Positions 8,619-17,035 of a stretch of 64,000 nt of DNA are shown here, piece by piece. The first letter of the stretch is position 1. Each line of letters opens with the position of its first letter. The notes beneath the pieces were generated by a model. It was given only the letters and a program-made list of their open reading frames with translations. It had not been told where the DNA came from and searched no databases. The position numbers were made by a program, and so were the translations under genes. The DNA lies in contig JAJYJH010000005.1 of assembly GCA_021789695.1 (NCBI GenBank), positions 45,396-109,395 of the forward strand. The letters run 5' to 3'. The DNA comes from a bacterium. Lineage in GTDB: Bacteria; Elusimicrobiota; Elusimicrobia; Elusimicrobiales; UBA9959.

Positions 8619-9257
8619 TCAATAACCAAGTTCCTCGTTGATAAGCATCACGAGTATGTCGCTCGACCGGGGACGCTTCCAGAGCGTAGTCACCTGGTTG
8701 CAGATGCGCGAGGGCGAGGCGCAGTCCACACAGCGACCGGCCTTCACGCAGGGGTTATCCTTGGACAGGCGCAGATTATTGGCGATAGCGGCCACGTTGC
8801 GCGCCCGCCACAGGCCGTGCTCCTCGTCGCGCGCCAGTTTGTTGACGCCGGCGAGCAGAACTATCTTGCGCGGGCCGTAGATGACCGCGGCGCCGCGGTT
8901 GCCGTTGGCGTCCACGAACAGCAGTTTGCCGTCCAGCGTCACCGCCTGCGGGGACGCCAGATAGATATCGGAGGCCTGCGCGGCCAGCCAGACGGCGCGT
9001 CTCTCCTCGGCGCCCATACCGTGCGAGTGCGTAACGATGGTGTTACCCGCCTTTTCAAGCGCCGCGGGGAGCCCCAGCGAAGAGACGGTCATCGAGCCGC
9101 CCACGCCTATCTTCTTGCCGGAACCCGCCAGTTCCAGCAGGGCGGCCGAGGCCTCAGCGCCGGAGGCATGGACCTGCGCAGAGAAGTTATTGGCTCGCAG
9201 TGCCACGGCGGCGTTCTCCAGCCTCTTCATCCCGAGTTCTGCTATCCTGGCTTCCAT
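8619..9257 (-). CDS. LUD-domain (LutC/YkgG-like) protein
   Basis: 212 residues, essentially one LUD (formerly DUF162) domain: KKIGVGGSMTVSSLGL near residue 55, HSHGMGAEERR near 80, and DANGNRGAAVIYGPRKIVLLAGVNK near 120. The C-terminal part holds four cysteines in CVKAGRCVDCASPSRIC, a pattern seen in stand-alone LUD proteins. LutC-type proteins take part in L-lactate oxidation with LutA and LutB, but neither partner is nearby, so the substrate is unknown. GGAGGGG precedes the ATG. The gene follows the pullulanase by 33 bp on the same strand and is probably co-transcribed; no functional link between them is evident. Confidence 0.85.
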   Translation of the reverse strand: MEARIAELGMKRLENAAVALRANNFSAQVHASGAEASAALLELAGSGKKIGVGGSMTVSSLGLPAALEKAGNTIVTHSHGMGAEERRAVWLAAQASDIYLASPQAVTLDGKLLFVDANGNRGAAVIYGPRKIVLLAGVNKLARDEEHGLWRARNVAAIANNLRLSKDNPCVKAGRCVDCASPSRICNQVTTLWKRPRSSDILVMLINEELGY

Positions 9258-9290
9258 TGTCCCCTCCGTTATCCCGCTAGCGGCCCGGTC

Positions 9291-11780
9291 TCACCGGGAC
9301 CGCAGGACCTCCAGCGTCAGCGGCGCGACAGAAACGTAGCCGGAGACCGGCTTGTCGGACCCCTTCACCAGGCCGGAAGCGTCTAACGCCCTGATCCAGA
9401 CGCCGGACGGAAGCACGAACCTGCGCGCTTCCCCCTCGGGGTTAATCAGCACGACGACGCGTTTCCAGCTGTCTCCGACCTTGTCGCCGTAGAGTTCGTA
9501 GGCTATGGCCGGCGGATTCACGCGCAGACCCAGTTGCTCGTAGAACTTCAGATTGTCTAGCGCCTGTTCCCGGGTCCGCATGCGGAAAGCCGGGTGGGCC
9601 TTGCGCATGGCTATCAAGTCGCGGTAGTACTCGAAGACGGCGTAGTTCTTCTTCTTGAGGTTCCAGTCCAGTTCGTTGACCGAATCGGGCAGGTTGTAGG
9701 TATTGTCCTGCCCCCCCTTGGTCCGCAGGAACTCCTCACCGGCGTGCAGGAACGGTATGCCCTGCGAGGTCAGCACTATGCCGTTGGCCAGTTTGTCCAT
9801 GGCCACCTTGCTCGCGTAGGGCGCGTCGGGGACCGACAGGTCGATGCGGTCCCACAGCGTGTTGTTGTCGTGGCAGGAGACGTAGTTGACCGTTTCCAGC
9901 GGTCCGTCTGTAAAATCGTCCACAGCGCCGCGGATGCCGCGCATCACGCCCTCGCGGTTCCGGGCGGCCTCCACGTAGCCCAGGTCCTTCAGCGAGAACA
10001 CGCTGCCCTTTATGGCGTCGCGGAAGCCGTCGTTGAACACGGCGAAGCCGAGCCCTCGCTGGCTGCCCTTCACCACCCCGTTGACCGGGGAGTCGCCGGC
10101 CTTCCAAGGCTCGCCGTAGACGATGACGCCGGGCTCGGCCTTCTTCAGCGCGGCCATGATGCCGGCCGCGGTCGTCGTGTCCATCAGGCCCATCAGGTCG
10201 AAGCGGAAACCGTCCACCTTGTAGTCACGCACCCAGTGCAGCAGGCTGTCGACGATGAACTTGCGCGCCATCGGCGCCTCGGTCTTGAACTCGTTTCCGC
10301 AGCCGGAGCCGTTGTAGTACGTGCCGTCGGGCTTCACGCGGTAGTAGTAGTCCGGCGCGGCCGCGTTGAAGTTGTAGGTCTTGGCGGGCGTCTCGGCGGT
10401 GTGGTTGTACACCACGTCCATGATCACCTTCAGGCCCTTGCGGTGGAACGCGTCTATCATCTCCTTCAGTTCGCGCACACGAGAGCCGTTCAGCGGGTCC
10501 GTGGAGTAAGAGCCCTCGGGCGAGTTGTAGTTGACCGGCATGTAGCCCCAGTTGTAGACCGTAGTGCTGTCCCCGTTCTCGAAGTCCTGCACCGGCAGTA
10601 TGTGAACGGCGTTGACGCCCAGTTCCTTTATGTGGTCCAGGCCGGTCTCGATGCCCGGGAACTCGGTGTCGCGCGTACCGGATTCGGCCGCTCCGAGGTA
10701 TTTGCCCTTCAGCTTCACGCCGGAATGCGGGTCCATCGTGAGATCGCGCAGGTGCACCTCGTACACGATCGCCTCCGAGCGGTCGAAGGACGGGCCGGCC
10801 GAGACCGGAGTCGTGTCCCGCAGCACCAGCGCGCGGCCGTCGTCGGCGGTGACGCAGGCTGCGTACGGGTCCAGACCCTCGCGGATCTTTCCGTCCTCCT
10901 CCGTCCTGATGCGGTATGACTTGCCTTCCAGGGAAAAACCGAAGTCCTTCCCCCAGACTCCGTGCCCCTCGGGGGACAGTTCGTAGACGGCGGGCCGCGC
11001 AGATGCGGCGCCGTCGTACACCAGCATCTCCGCCTTCTCCGCGTACGGGGCGAACAGGCGGAAAACCGGCCTGGCCGGGTCGCCGGAAAGGCCCATTTTC
11101 TCCGTCGTGTAGAAGTATGGGTCGTAGACGACGTCGCCCAGTCTCAGCGTCACCGGGCCGTAGTCGGCGGAGCGCAGGGCGTACTCCCCCCTGTTTACCG
11201 CCATGTAGGGCGGGGCGAAGTTCTTGAAGACGAAACGCGCCGCGCGGGAATACTCCCCGCCAAGCGGCTCGGCGGAGACCGGTTTCAGCGTCTCCGTTCC
11301 TCGCTCGAGGACGAAGTTCTGCGACTCCAGGAACACGCGGCCGACCGGGCGCGTGAAGGCGGCGCGCACCACCCCGGGCGCGTCCAGCCAGGCTCCGGTG
11401 ACGGCCGTGGAAACTGCCGGCGGGGAGTCGTAGACCTTCGGGTCCCCCTCCAGCAGGTAGACCTCGCCCTGGCGCGCGGAGGGCATCACGCGGTCCGGCG
11501 CGTCCTTGTCCTCCCAGTTGCCCTTCCTGGGCAGGAAGCCGGCCGCCTTGCCGGAAAGGCCGGCGGAGTCCAGGTCCAACTCGTAGAACGTCCCGAACGC
11601 GTCCTCACCGGCGGGGCGTAGCTCGAAACCGGGTTTCTTGTCCGAGTCGTCCCAAACCCAGAGGTTCCAGCCGGCGTAGGACTTGTCCAGCCGGTTGTAG
11701 TGGACGATTAACTTGTCGGCGGCGTAAGCCCGGAGAGGCATAAGCAAGGCCCCCATCATAAGGATTTTAAGTCTTTTCAT
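9291..11780 (-). CDS. pulA: type I pullulanase (GH13), secreted
   Basis: 829 residues. A signal peptide (~20) is followed by a CBM41-like alpha-glucan-binding region (VHYNRLDKSYAGWNLWVWDD), an Ig-like segment, a CBM48-type module and a GH13_14 catalytic barrel. The barrel has the family signature YNWGYMPVNYNSPEGSYS. Catalytic residues: nucleophile Asp528 (GFRFDLM), acid Glu557 (YGEPW), and the third carboxylate Asp638 (CHDNN). It hydrolyses alpha-1,6 branch points of pullulan, glycogen or starch products, here in the periplasm or outside. AGGGG precedes the ATG. Its promoter region is shared with the divergent DUF4015 hydrolase. Length and domain order are normal for the family. Confidence 0.93.
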   Translation of the reverse strand: MKRLKILMMGALLMPLRAYAADKLIVHYNRLDKSYAGWNLWVWDDSDKKPGFELRPAGEDAFGTFYELDLDSAGLSGKAAGFLPRKGNWEDKDAPDRVMPSARQGEVYLLEGDPKVYDSPPAVSTAVTGAWLDAPGVVRAAFTRPVGRVFLESQNFVLERGTETLKPVSAEPLGGEYSRAARFVFKNFAPPYMAVNRGEYALRSADYGPVTLRLGDVVYDPYFYTTEKMGLSGDPARPVFRLFAPYAEKAEMLVYDGAASARPAVYELSPEGHGVWGKDFGFSLEGKSYRIRTEEDGKIREGLDPYAACVTADDGRALVLRDTTPVSAGPSFDRSEAIVYEVHLRDLTMDPHSGVKLKGKYLGAAESGTRDTEFPGIETGLDHIKELGVNAVHILPVQDFENGDSTTVYNWGYMPVNYNSPEGSYSTDPLNGSRVRELKEMIDAFHRKGLKVIMDVVYNHTAETPAKTYNFNAAAPDYYYRVKPDGTYYNGSGCGNEFKTEAPMARKFIVDSLLHWVRDYKVDGFRFDLMGLMDTTTAAGIMAALKKAEPGVIVYGEPWKAGDSPVNGVVKGSQRGLGFAVFNDGFRDAIKGSVFSLKDLGYVEAARNREGVMRGIRGAVDDFTDGPLETVNYVSCHDNNTLWDRIDLSVPDAPYASKVAMDKLANGIVLTSQGIPFLHAGEEFLRTKGGQDNTYNLPDSVNELDWNLKKKNYAVFEYYRDLIAMRKAHPAFRMRTREQALDNLKFYEQLGLRVNPPAIAYELYGDKVGDSWKRVVVLINPEGEARRFVLPSGVWIRALDASGLVKGSDKPVSGYVSVAPLTLEVLRSR

Positions 11781-11811
11781 ATATCGGCCCCTGTTGTTAT
11801 CCAGTAAATTG

Positions 11812-11817
11812 TAAAAT
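11812..11817 (+). promoter_or_regulatory. -10 element giving a leaderless start for the DUF4015 gene
   Basis: TAAAAT ends 8 nt before the ATG at 11826 with no Shine-Dalgarno site between. Only 45 bp separate this gene from divergent pulA, so both promoters are packed here. Confidence 0.5.
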
Positions 11818-11825
11818 ATCTGCCT

Positions 11826-12989
11826 ATGCTGATTACAGCGCTTTCTTTACTCCTCGCCGCTCAACCCGGCGCTGCCGCCCCCGCGCCCCGGACGTCCACC
11901 GCCCCGGACGTGGAGATTTCCACCTCCGCCATCGTCAAGCTCACCGAAGAGAGCCCCCGCGTGCGCGGCATACACATCACCTCCTGGGCCGCCGGCTCCG
12001 CCAAGCAGCGCGAGCGGTTGCTGAAGCATATCTCCGGCACGGTCATAAACACTGTGGTAATCGCGGTGAAGGAGACCGACGGCCACGTCTATATTCCAGG
12101 AGTCAAAAGGGCGGAAAAATACGGCTCCTACATGGGCGCCATCCAGAGACCGGAGGAGATGCTCAAGGATTTCAAGGGAGAGGGCCTCTACACCATCGCC
12201 AGGATAGTGGTCTTCAAAGACCAGGTCCTTCCGAAGAGGCGCCCTGACCTGGCCGTCAGGGCACCGGGCGGCGGGCTTTGGAAAAGCCGCAACGGCGCCA
12301 CCTGGCTGGACCCGTACAACAGAAAAGTCTGGGACTATACGCTGGACATCGCCGAGCGCTGCGCGCAGCTCGGTTTCGACGAGATACAGTTCGACTATCT
12401 GCGCTATCCCTCCGAGGGGGACACCAGGCTCTGCCGCTACTCTAAACCCCACACCCCGGCAACGGCCGTCAGGAACCTCGGCGAGTTCCTGGCCTACGCC
12501 CACAAGCGCCTGGCGGGTTACAAGGTAAAGGTCTCCGCCGACGTGTTCGGCCTTACCACCTCCGCGAAAACGGACATGGGAATAGGCCAGGACCTCGCCA
12601 CTCTTGCCTCCGGCGCCGACTACATCTATCCGATGATGTACCCCTCGCATTACGCCCCCGGTGAATACCATCTGAAGAACCCGAACGCCGCCCCTTACGC
12701 CGTCATAGACCACGGCCTAAAGGACGCGCTGCGCAGGCTGGGACCGCACTATGCACGCCTGCGTCCCTACCTGCAGGACTTCTCGCTTTTCGGAGTTCAC
12801 TACGGACCGGAGCAGGTGCGAGCGCAGATCATAGCCGCGCGCCGCAACATGCTGAACAGCTGGGTACTGTGGAACCCGGCGAACAAGTATACCTGGTCCG
12901 CGCTGACCCCCCACTCCTACCGCGCCTTCGTGGACCCGCAGTTCCCCTACGACTGGCACGAGGCCAAGCCGGCCGCCAGGACGCAATAA
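11826..12989 (+). CDS. putative glycoside hydrolase, DUF4015 family, secreted
   Basis: 387 residues with a signal peptide (~18). The fold is a TIM-barrel glycosidase-like domain of the DUF4015/GHL type: VRGIHITSWAAGS (strand 1), TVVIAVKETDGHVYIPG, TIARIVVFKDQVLPKRRPDLAV, a WLDPYNRKVWDYTLDIAE helix, then GFDEIQFDYLRYPSEGD, where Asp and Glu/Asp carboxylates are likely catalytic. VSADVFGLTT and DYIYPMMYPSHYAPGEY follow. Family members are thought to act on polysaccharides, but no substrate is established. Transcribed divergently from pullulanase and apparently leaderless. A hairpin lies after the stop. Family is firm, activity is not. Confidence 0.85.
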   Translation: MLITALSLLLAAQPGAAAPAPRTSTAPDVEISTSAIVKLTEESPRVRGIHITSWAAGSAKQRERLLKHISGTVINTVVIAVKETDGHVYIPGVKRAEKYGSYMGAIQRPEEMLKDFKGEGLYTIARIVVFKDQVLPKRRPDLAVRAPGGGLWKSRNGATWLDPYNRKVWDYTLDIAERCAQLGFDEIQFDYLRYPSEGDTRLCRYSKPHTPATAVRNLGEFLAYAHKRLAGYKVKVSADVFGLTTSAKTDMGIGQDLATLASGADYIYPMMYPSHYAPGEYHLKNPNAAPYAVIDHGLKDALRRLGPHYARLRPYLQDFSLFGVHYGPEQVRAQIIAARRNMLNSWVLWNPANKYTWSALTPHSYRAFVDPQFPYDWHEAKPAARTQ

Positions 12990-12996
12990 GCGCTAA

Positions 12997-13027
12997 GACC
13001 GCGTCCGGCCCCGCTGCGGGCGCGGTC
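12997..13027. terminator. hairpin between convergent genes
   Basis: GACCGCG at 12997-13003 pairs with CGCGGTC at 13021-13027, with an inner GC-rich palindrome. It lies 8 bp after the DUF4015 stop and overlaps the stop codon of the convergent DeoB-like gene. There is no U-tract on the plus strand, so it may work as a weak bidirectional terminator. Confidence 0.5.
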
Positions 13028-14276
13028 AGCTTCGGACTATCTTGCGGTACTCGTCCCGCACCCCGAAATACTGGGAGAGGACGTTCCCTATGTCGGTAAG
13101 GCCCGGCAGCAGGCCCGTCTTCAGGCCGCCGAGGCCCGCGCCGTACCCCTTGCGCCAGGCCAGGAAGGGGAGCGGCTCGTTATTGTGATAGCCGTAATCC
13201 TCCCTGTGCAGCATACCGTGGTCCGCCGTTATCATCAACAGGTCTCCCTTGGCCATGTTCCTTTCCAGCAGCGGCAGGCAGCGGTCTATCTCCTGGATGG
13301 ACTTCAGCCCCCCCTCTATCTCGCGCGTGTGGCCATAGACACTGTCGGTGTCGACCAGATTCGTAAAGACAAACGTGCCGTTGGGGCGGTAGACCGCGTG
13401 CGCGGCCTGCAGGGCGTTCACCGTGCCCTGCAGCGAGAACGGGTTGGTGTCCTTCTTCTTCGGGTGCACGAAACGCAGCCTCAGCGCGGGGTCGAGGTAG
13501 GCCTCGTTGTGCAGTTTTATCTTGGCGTGGTACGAGGTATTTACCAGGTCGCTGGTCTTGCCGACCGCCACCGTCCAGACTGCGGCGGCGTGCAGTACGT
13601 CCACCAGCGTGCGCTGGCCGATGGGCAGCACGGCGTCGTGGCGGTTGGAGGTGCGGATGATCTCTCCCTCGGCGTTCCTGACGTAGGGGCGCGCTATCGC
13701 GCGGGTTATCGGTATCCCCATCTCCATGCCCAGCGCGAACGCGACGTCAGCGATACGGTGCTGCTCGGCCACCGGGATGACCGCCTCGTTCATCGCCAGC
13801 TGTATCAGCGGGTCGCATTTACTGGCGTAGACTATCGGCCGGCCGGTGCGCTCGTGCTCCGCGGCGTTAAGCTCTATAGCCTCCATACCGCCGGCCATCC
13901 TGTTGAAGAAGGTCTTACGGCCTATGCGCCGCTCCAGCTCGTCGAGGTATTTCCGGCCGAAACCGTCCGGGAAGAGATCGTACGTGCGGTGATCTATCAC
14001 GCCCATCATCTCCCGGTGGCCCACCAGACTGTCGGCCGTGGCCGAGACCTGGACCACGCGCGCGGCATAGGCGTCGCCGGAGGCCCTGGCGAAGCGCTTC
14101 TTGAACTCGGGGCGGACTATCTCCCCCAGGCCGAGGCGGCCGAGGTTCGGAAAGCCGAGGCGGCCGAGGTTCGGAAAGCCGACCCTGCCGGGATATTTTG
14201 AAAGCAGGTACTCCAAGGTGGTAAGCCCGACCGCGTCTATCACTATTAACAGCGCTGTTCTCTGTTCGCGTTTCAT
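13026..14276 (-). CDS. DeoB-like alkaline-phosphatase-superfamily metalloenzyme (phosphopentomutase-like)
   Basis: 416 residues. The metal-site motifs run in phosphopentomutase order: Asp14 in LLIVIDAVG, a nucleophile region SATADSLVGHREMMG near residue 80, NLVDTDSVYGHTRE near 310, and MITADHGM near 355 with a following His/Asn stretch (YGYHNNEPLPF). In DeoB the nucleophile motif carries threonines; here the aligned position appears to be Ser, so mutase activity on ribose or deoxyribose phosphates is likely but not certain. A perfect 24-bp tandem duplication repeats GFPNLGRL inside the protein near residue 35. AAGGAG precedes the ATG. It follows the disulfide oxidoreductase by 50 bp. Confidence 0.75.
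   Translation of the reverse strand: MKREQRTALLIVIDAVGLTTLEYLLSKYPGRVGFPNLGRLGFPNLGRLGLGEIVRPEFKKRFARASGDAYAARVVQVSATADSLVGHREMMGVIDHRTYDLFPDGFGRKYLDELERRIGRKTFFNRMAGGMEAIELNAAEHERTGRPIVYASKCDPLIQLAMNEAVIPVAEQHRIADVAFALGMEMGIPITRAIARPYVRNAEGEIIRTSNRHDAVLPIGQRTLVDVLHAAAVWTVAVGKTSDLVNTSYHAKIKLHNEAYLDPALRLRFVHPKKKDTNPFSLQGTVNALQAAHAVYRPNGTFVFTNLVDTDSVYGHTREIEGGLKSIQEIDRCLPLLERNMAKGDLLMITADHGMLHREDYGYHNNEPLPFLAWRKGYGAGLGGLKTGLLPGLTDIGNVLSQYFGVRDEYRKIVRS
14131..14178. repeat. perfect 24-bp in-frame tandem duplication
   Basis: 14131-14154 and 14155-14178 are identical (unit begins CCGAGGCGGCCGAGG). It adds eight residues (GFPNLGRL) to the DeoB-like protein without breaking the frame. Recent slippage or duplication is likely because the copies are identical at every base. 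Confidence 0.95.
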
Positions 14277-14326
14277 GCGCGCTCCTTAACGGCGCCTGCG
14301 CCGCCCCACGGAGGGTCCCGGCCGCT

Positions 14327-14968
14327 TCAGGCAGCGGCGTCCAGGACGGCCTTAAGCATGGCCGGCTCCGGCTGCAGGCCGACGAGGGTTATGTTGTCGT
14401 TGATCACTATCTGCGGCACTCCGGAGACGTTGTACTTGTCCGCCATCTGCGGGAACTCCGACGACTCCACCATCTCCGCGGTGATCTGCGGAGAGACCAG
14501 GGCGAACTTGTGGGCCATCACCACGGCACCCGGGCAGTAAGGGCAGGAGGGCGTGACGAAAACCTTTATGTTCACTGGTTTCGACACCCCGCCCAGCGCG
14601 GTCACGGTCTCAGGCTGCAATTCCTGCGCGGCCGAAGCGGAGTTCTTAAGGGCCTCCAGCAGCGAGACGAACTCGTACCCGGCTGGTATGCCGTAGAAAC
14701 GTACGCGCGAACCGTTGGAGCCCTCTATCACGGCCGCGGGGGTCTTGTCTATGCCGTAGGCCGCGGCCTTTTCGGTGTCGGTGACCCTGTTGTAGACCTC
14801 CAGCTTCACCTTGGGGGAGAGCGAAGCGAGTTCCTTGTATAGCTCCTCAGTGGGGCCGCAGGTCTCGCAGAGCATTGTTTCCTTGAAATAGATTATCTTG
14901 ACTTCTCCGGCCAGTTCGGAAAGCCTCTTCTTCACCTCGTCCGCGGTCTGCTGGTCCATGAAAGACAT
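14327..14968 (-). CDS. protein disulfide oxidoreductase with two thioredoxin folds (PDO-like)
   Basis: 213 residues without a signal peptide, so cytoplasmic. Two thioredoxin/glutaredoxin-like halves: the first has CETC (Cys34, Cys37) and a cis-Pro region DKTPAAVIEG; the second has CPYC (Cys142, Cys145) and GVPQIVINDN. This arrangement matches the PDO/AhpF N-terminal-domain family, which moves electrons to disulfide substrates. Its reductase partner is not next door. AGGAGGAG precedes the ATG with ideal spacing. It has its own extended -10 promoter inside the end of the upstream pseudouridine synthase gene and probably reads on into the DeoB-like gene. Confidence 0.88.
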   Translation of the reverse strand: MSFMDQQTADEVKKRLSELAGEVKIIYFKETMLCETCGPTEELYKELASLSPKVKLEVYNRVTDTEKAAAYGIDKTPAAVIEGSNGSRVRFYGIPAGYEFVSLLEALKNSASAAQELQPETVTALGGVSKPVNIKVFVTPSCPYCPGAVVMAHKFALVSPQITAEMVESSEFPQMADKYNVSGVPQIVINDNITLVGLQPEPAMLKAVLDAAA

Positions 14969-15035
14969 ACCGTTCTCCTCCTTTTTCCTCGATTCAACTT
15001 AGATGCCGCCCGGGAATGAAAGTTTCGTCCGGCCT

Positions 15036-15044
15036 ATTATAGCA
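15036..15044 (-). promoter_or_regulatory. extended -10 promoter for the disulfide oxidoreductase gene
   Basis: TGCTATAAT on the minus strand: a perfect TATAAT with the extended TGn. It overlaps the stop codon of the RluA-type gene. Predicted start near 15029 gives a ~60-nt leader with a strong Shine-Dalgarno site. Confidence 0.65.
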
Positions 15045-15696
15045 CCTTCAGGACGCCCAGGAAATCCGCCGGCGGGTCCGCCTCGAAGGAGAGCTGGCTG
15101 CCGGCCAGGTCCCTGAACTTCAACTTCCACGCATGCAGCATCAGTCGGGGATATTTCGCCTGCCTGGCGCTGTCCCCGTAAAGCCCGTCCCCGATTACCG
15201 GATGGCCTATAGAATACAGGTGCGCCCGTATCTGGTGCCTGCGGCCGGTCAGGATCGAGACCTCCAGCACGGCGGCGCCGCGCAGCTGCTCCAGCACGGA
15301 GTAGCGCGTCACCGAGGGCTTGCCGTCGAAAGCCACAGACACCCGGCCCGAACCGCGCTGCTTGAGCGGCTTATCTATCTCCCCCCTCTTTTCCTCCATC
15401 CGCCCCTCGGCCGCCACCAGGTACTTCTTCTCCACCTCGCGCGTCTCGAAAAGCCCGGAATAGTAGCGGTGGGCCTCCGGAGTGCGCGCGAAGAGTATCA
15501 GGCCGCTGGCGTCCCTGTCCAGCCGGTGCGTCACGAAGACCCGGCCGAAACGCCGGTGCAGCAGCCCGACCAGGTGCTTCTCTCCTGCCAGGTCCCCGCG
15601 GGCTGGCATGGTCAGCAGGCCCGAAGGCTTGTTAACCACCAGCAGTTCCGGCGTTTCCTTAAGCACCTCGATATCCTCCGGTCTCATTTGTTTCAT
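15037..15696 (-). CDS. RluA-family pseudouridine synthase
   Basis: 219 residues forming only the catalytic domain, with no S4 RNA-binding domain. Motif I is HRLDRDASGL with catalytic Asp60; LEVSILTGRRHQIRAHLYSIGHPVIGD is the later RluA signature. Proteins of this size (YqcB/TruC-like or RluA-like) isomerise uridine in tRNA or rRNA; the target base cannot be told from sequence. The start overlaps the stop of the MFS gene upstream (ATGA), so translation is probably coupled. Confidence 0.9.
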   Translation of the reverse strand: MKQMRPEDIEVLKETPELLVVNKPSGLLTMPARGDLAGEKHLVGLLHRRFGRVFVTHRLDRDASGLILFARTPEAHRYYSGLFETREVEKKYLVAAEGRMEEKRGEIDKPLKQRGSGRVSVAFDGKPSVTRYSVLEQLRGAAVLEVSILTGRRHQIRAHLYSIGHPVIGDGLYGDSARQAKYPRLMLHAWKLKFRDLAGSQLSFEADPPADFLGVLKVL

Positions 15697-16901
15697 ACGG
15701 GGCAGAAGTCCTTTTTATAGCATTCGCCGGCGGCTATAGAGGTCAGACCGCCGAAGATTAGATAAAATACGGCCAGCAGGATAGCCAGTGAAAGACCGGC
15801 CTTGTCCGAGACCACCCCCAGCAGGAACGGCGAGAGCGCGTCGCCTAGAGCGTGGATGATAAAGATGTTAACCGCGAAGGCCATCGAGCGCATCGTCACC
15901 GGGACCGTCTCCACGATGGCCGCGTGGTAGGGGCCGGAATAGGCGAAGATGAAAAACTCCGCCGCGAAAATCAGCGCCAGGCACGGATAAAGAGAATCCG
16001 AGAAGACAGCCGCCGCGCCGAAGGGCGCGCTGAGGAAGAAGCTGAGGTAGCCCACCACAAAATACGCCCGTTCCGTGCGCCGCCGCAACCAGTCTGCCGT
16101 CCAGCCACCGGCGAAGTTGCCTGACAGCCCGGCGGCCACCGTCACCGCGCCGAACAGGAACCCCGCCCTGGCCACCGTAAGCCCGAATTCGCGCACAAAG
16201 TAGGAAGGCATCCACGCCGCGAGCCCGCCTACGGAGAAGGTGCCGATAGACTCGGCCAGGCAAAGCAGCAGGAAGGTGCGGTTCCGGAACAGCGCCCGGT
16301 AGCCGGACATGGCTATATGCTCCGCGCGGCGCGTCTTCTCCGGGGTCTCCGGCATGAACAGCGAGGCCAGGCCCAGCAGCGCGCCGGGCAGCGCCACAAT
16401 AAAGAAAGCGTTGCGCCAGCCGAAATGCTGGCCCAGCAGCCCGCCAAGCAGGTAGCCGATGGCGCTGCCGGCCGGTATGGCCAGCGCATAAACGGCCATC
16501 ACGCGGGCGCGGCGGTCCTCGGGGAACCATTCGGCCAGGAACGACGGCGAGACCGTCCCGAAGCCGGCTTCCCCGACGCCGACCGCGGAGCGCGTACCGG
16601 CCAGCTGCCAGTAATTGCGGACCAGGCCGCTGAAAGCTGTGGAAACGCTCCAGAACAGGGCGCTCAGCCCCATAATGACGGGCCTGCTCAGGCGATCGCC
16701 AAGATAACCGGTCAGCGGCGCCACGCAGATGTAGACCAGCATAAACGACGAGGCCAACAGGCCCAGCCTGGCGTCGGTCAGACGCAGGTCGGCCTTTATA
16801 AGGGGAAAAACCGCGTAGAGGGCCTGCCTGTCTATATAGTTGAACAGGCTCAGGCAGAAGATAAGCGCCAGCGCCCTGCGCGCGTACTTTTTCTCGTCCA
16901 T
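15693..16901 (-). CDS. MFS transporter (spinster/sugar-phosphate-like)
   Basis: About 402 residues from the ATG at 16901, with 12 hydrophobic segments. The loop between helices 2 and 3 has GYLGDRLSRPVIMG, a match to MFS motif A, and FNYIDRQALYAVFPLIK in helix 1 is typical of the spinster/ACS-like branch. The start at 16901 (MDEKKYARR) is chosen over an upstream ATG at 17054 because the extra residues are polar and unlike MFS proteins, and because GGAG and an extended -10 lie just before 16901. Substrate unknown. Its stop overlaps the start of the pseudouridine synthase gene. Confidence 0.85.
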   Translation of the reverse strand: MDEKKYARRALALIFCLSLFNYIDRQALYAVFPLIKADLRLTDARLGLLASSFMLVYICVAPLTGYLGDRLSRPVIMGLSALFWSVSTAFSGLVRNYWQLAGTRSAVGVGEAGFGTVSPSFLAEWFPEDRRARVMAVYALAIPAGSAIGYLLGGLLGQHFGWRNAFFIVALPGALLGLASLFMPETPEKTRRAEHIAMSGYRALFRNRTFLLLCLAESIGTFSVGGLAAWMPSYFVREFGLTVARAGFLFGAVTVAAGLSGNFAGGWTADWLRRRTERAYFVVGYLSFFLSAPFGAAAVFSDSLYPCLALIFAAEFFIFAYSGPYHAAIVETVPVTMRSMAFAVNIFIIHALGDALSPFLLGVVSDKAGLSLAILLAVFYLIFGGLTSIAAGECYKKDFCPV

Positions 16902-16911
16902 CGGTACTCCA

Positions 16912-16920
16912 ATAATAGCA
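16912..16920 (-). promoter_or_regulatory. extended -10 promoter of the MFS gene
   Basis: TGCTATTAT on the minus strand, with TTTACG 18 nt upstream as a fair -35. The gap to the ATG is 10 nt, so the leader would be only ~3-5 nt even though GGAG lies in it. Confidence 0.5.
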
Positions 16921-16975
16921 ATCCTTCCTGCGCGGCGTAAATGAGCAGCCTCGCCGCCGGAGGATTTATTTTTTA

Positions 16976-16984
16976 TGCTAAGAT
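16976..16984 (+). promoter_or_regulatory. extended -10 promoter of the M18 aminopeptidase gene
   Basis: TGCTAAGAT in an AT-rich island; start near 16991 gives a ~45-nt leader carrying AGGAG at 17026-17030, 5 nt before the ATG. Confidence 0.5.
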
Positions 16985-17035
16985 ATGCACGAGAAGACTT
17001 TTTACCGTCCATAATCCACCCCGACAGGAGAACAT

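Noticed and set aside
9594..10919. 441-codon plus-strand frame
   Set aside because: Mirror of the pullulanase gene; the minus strand carries all catalytic motifs.
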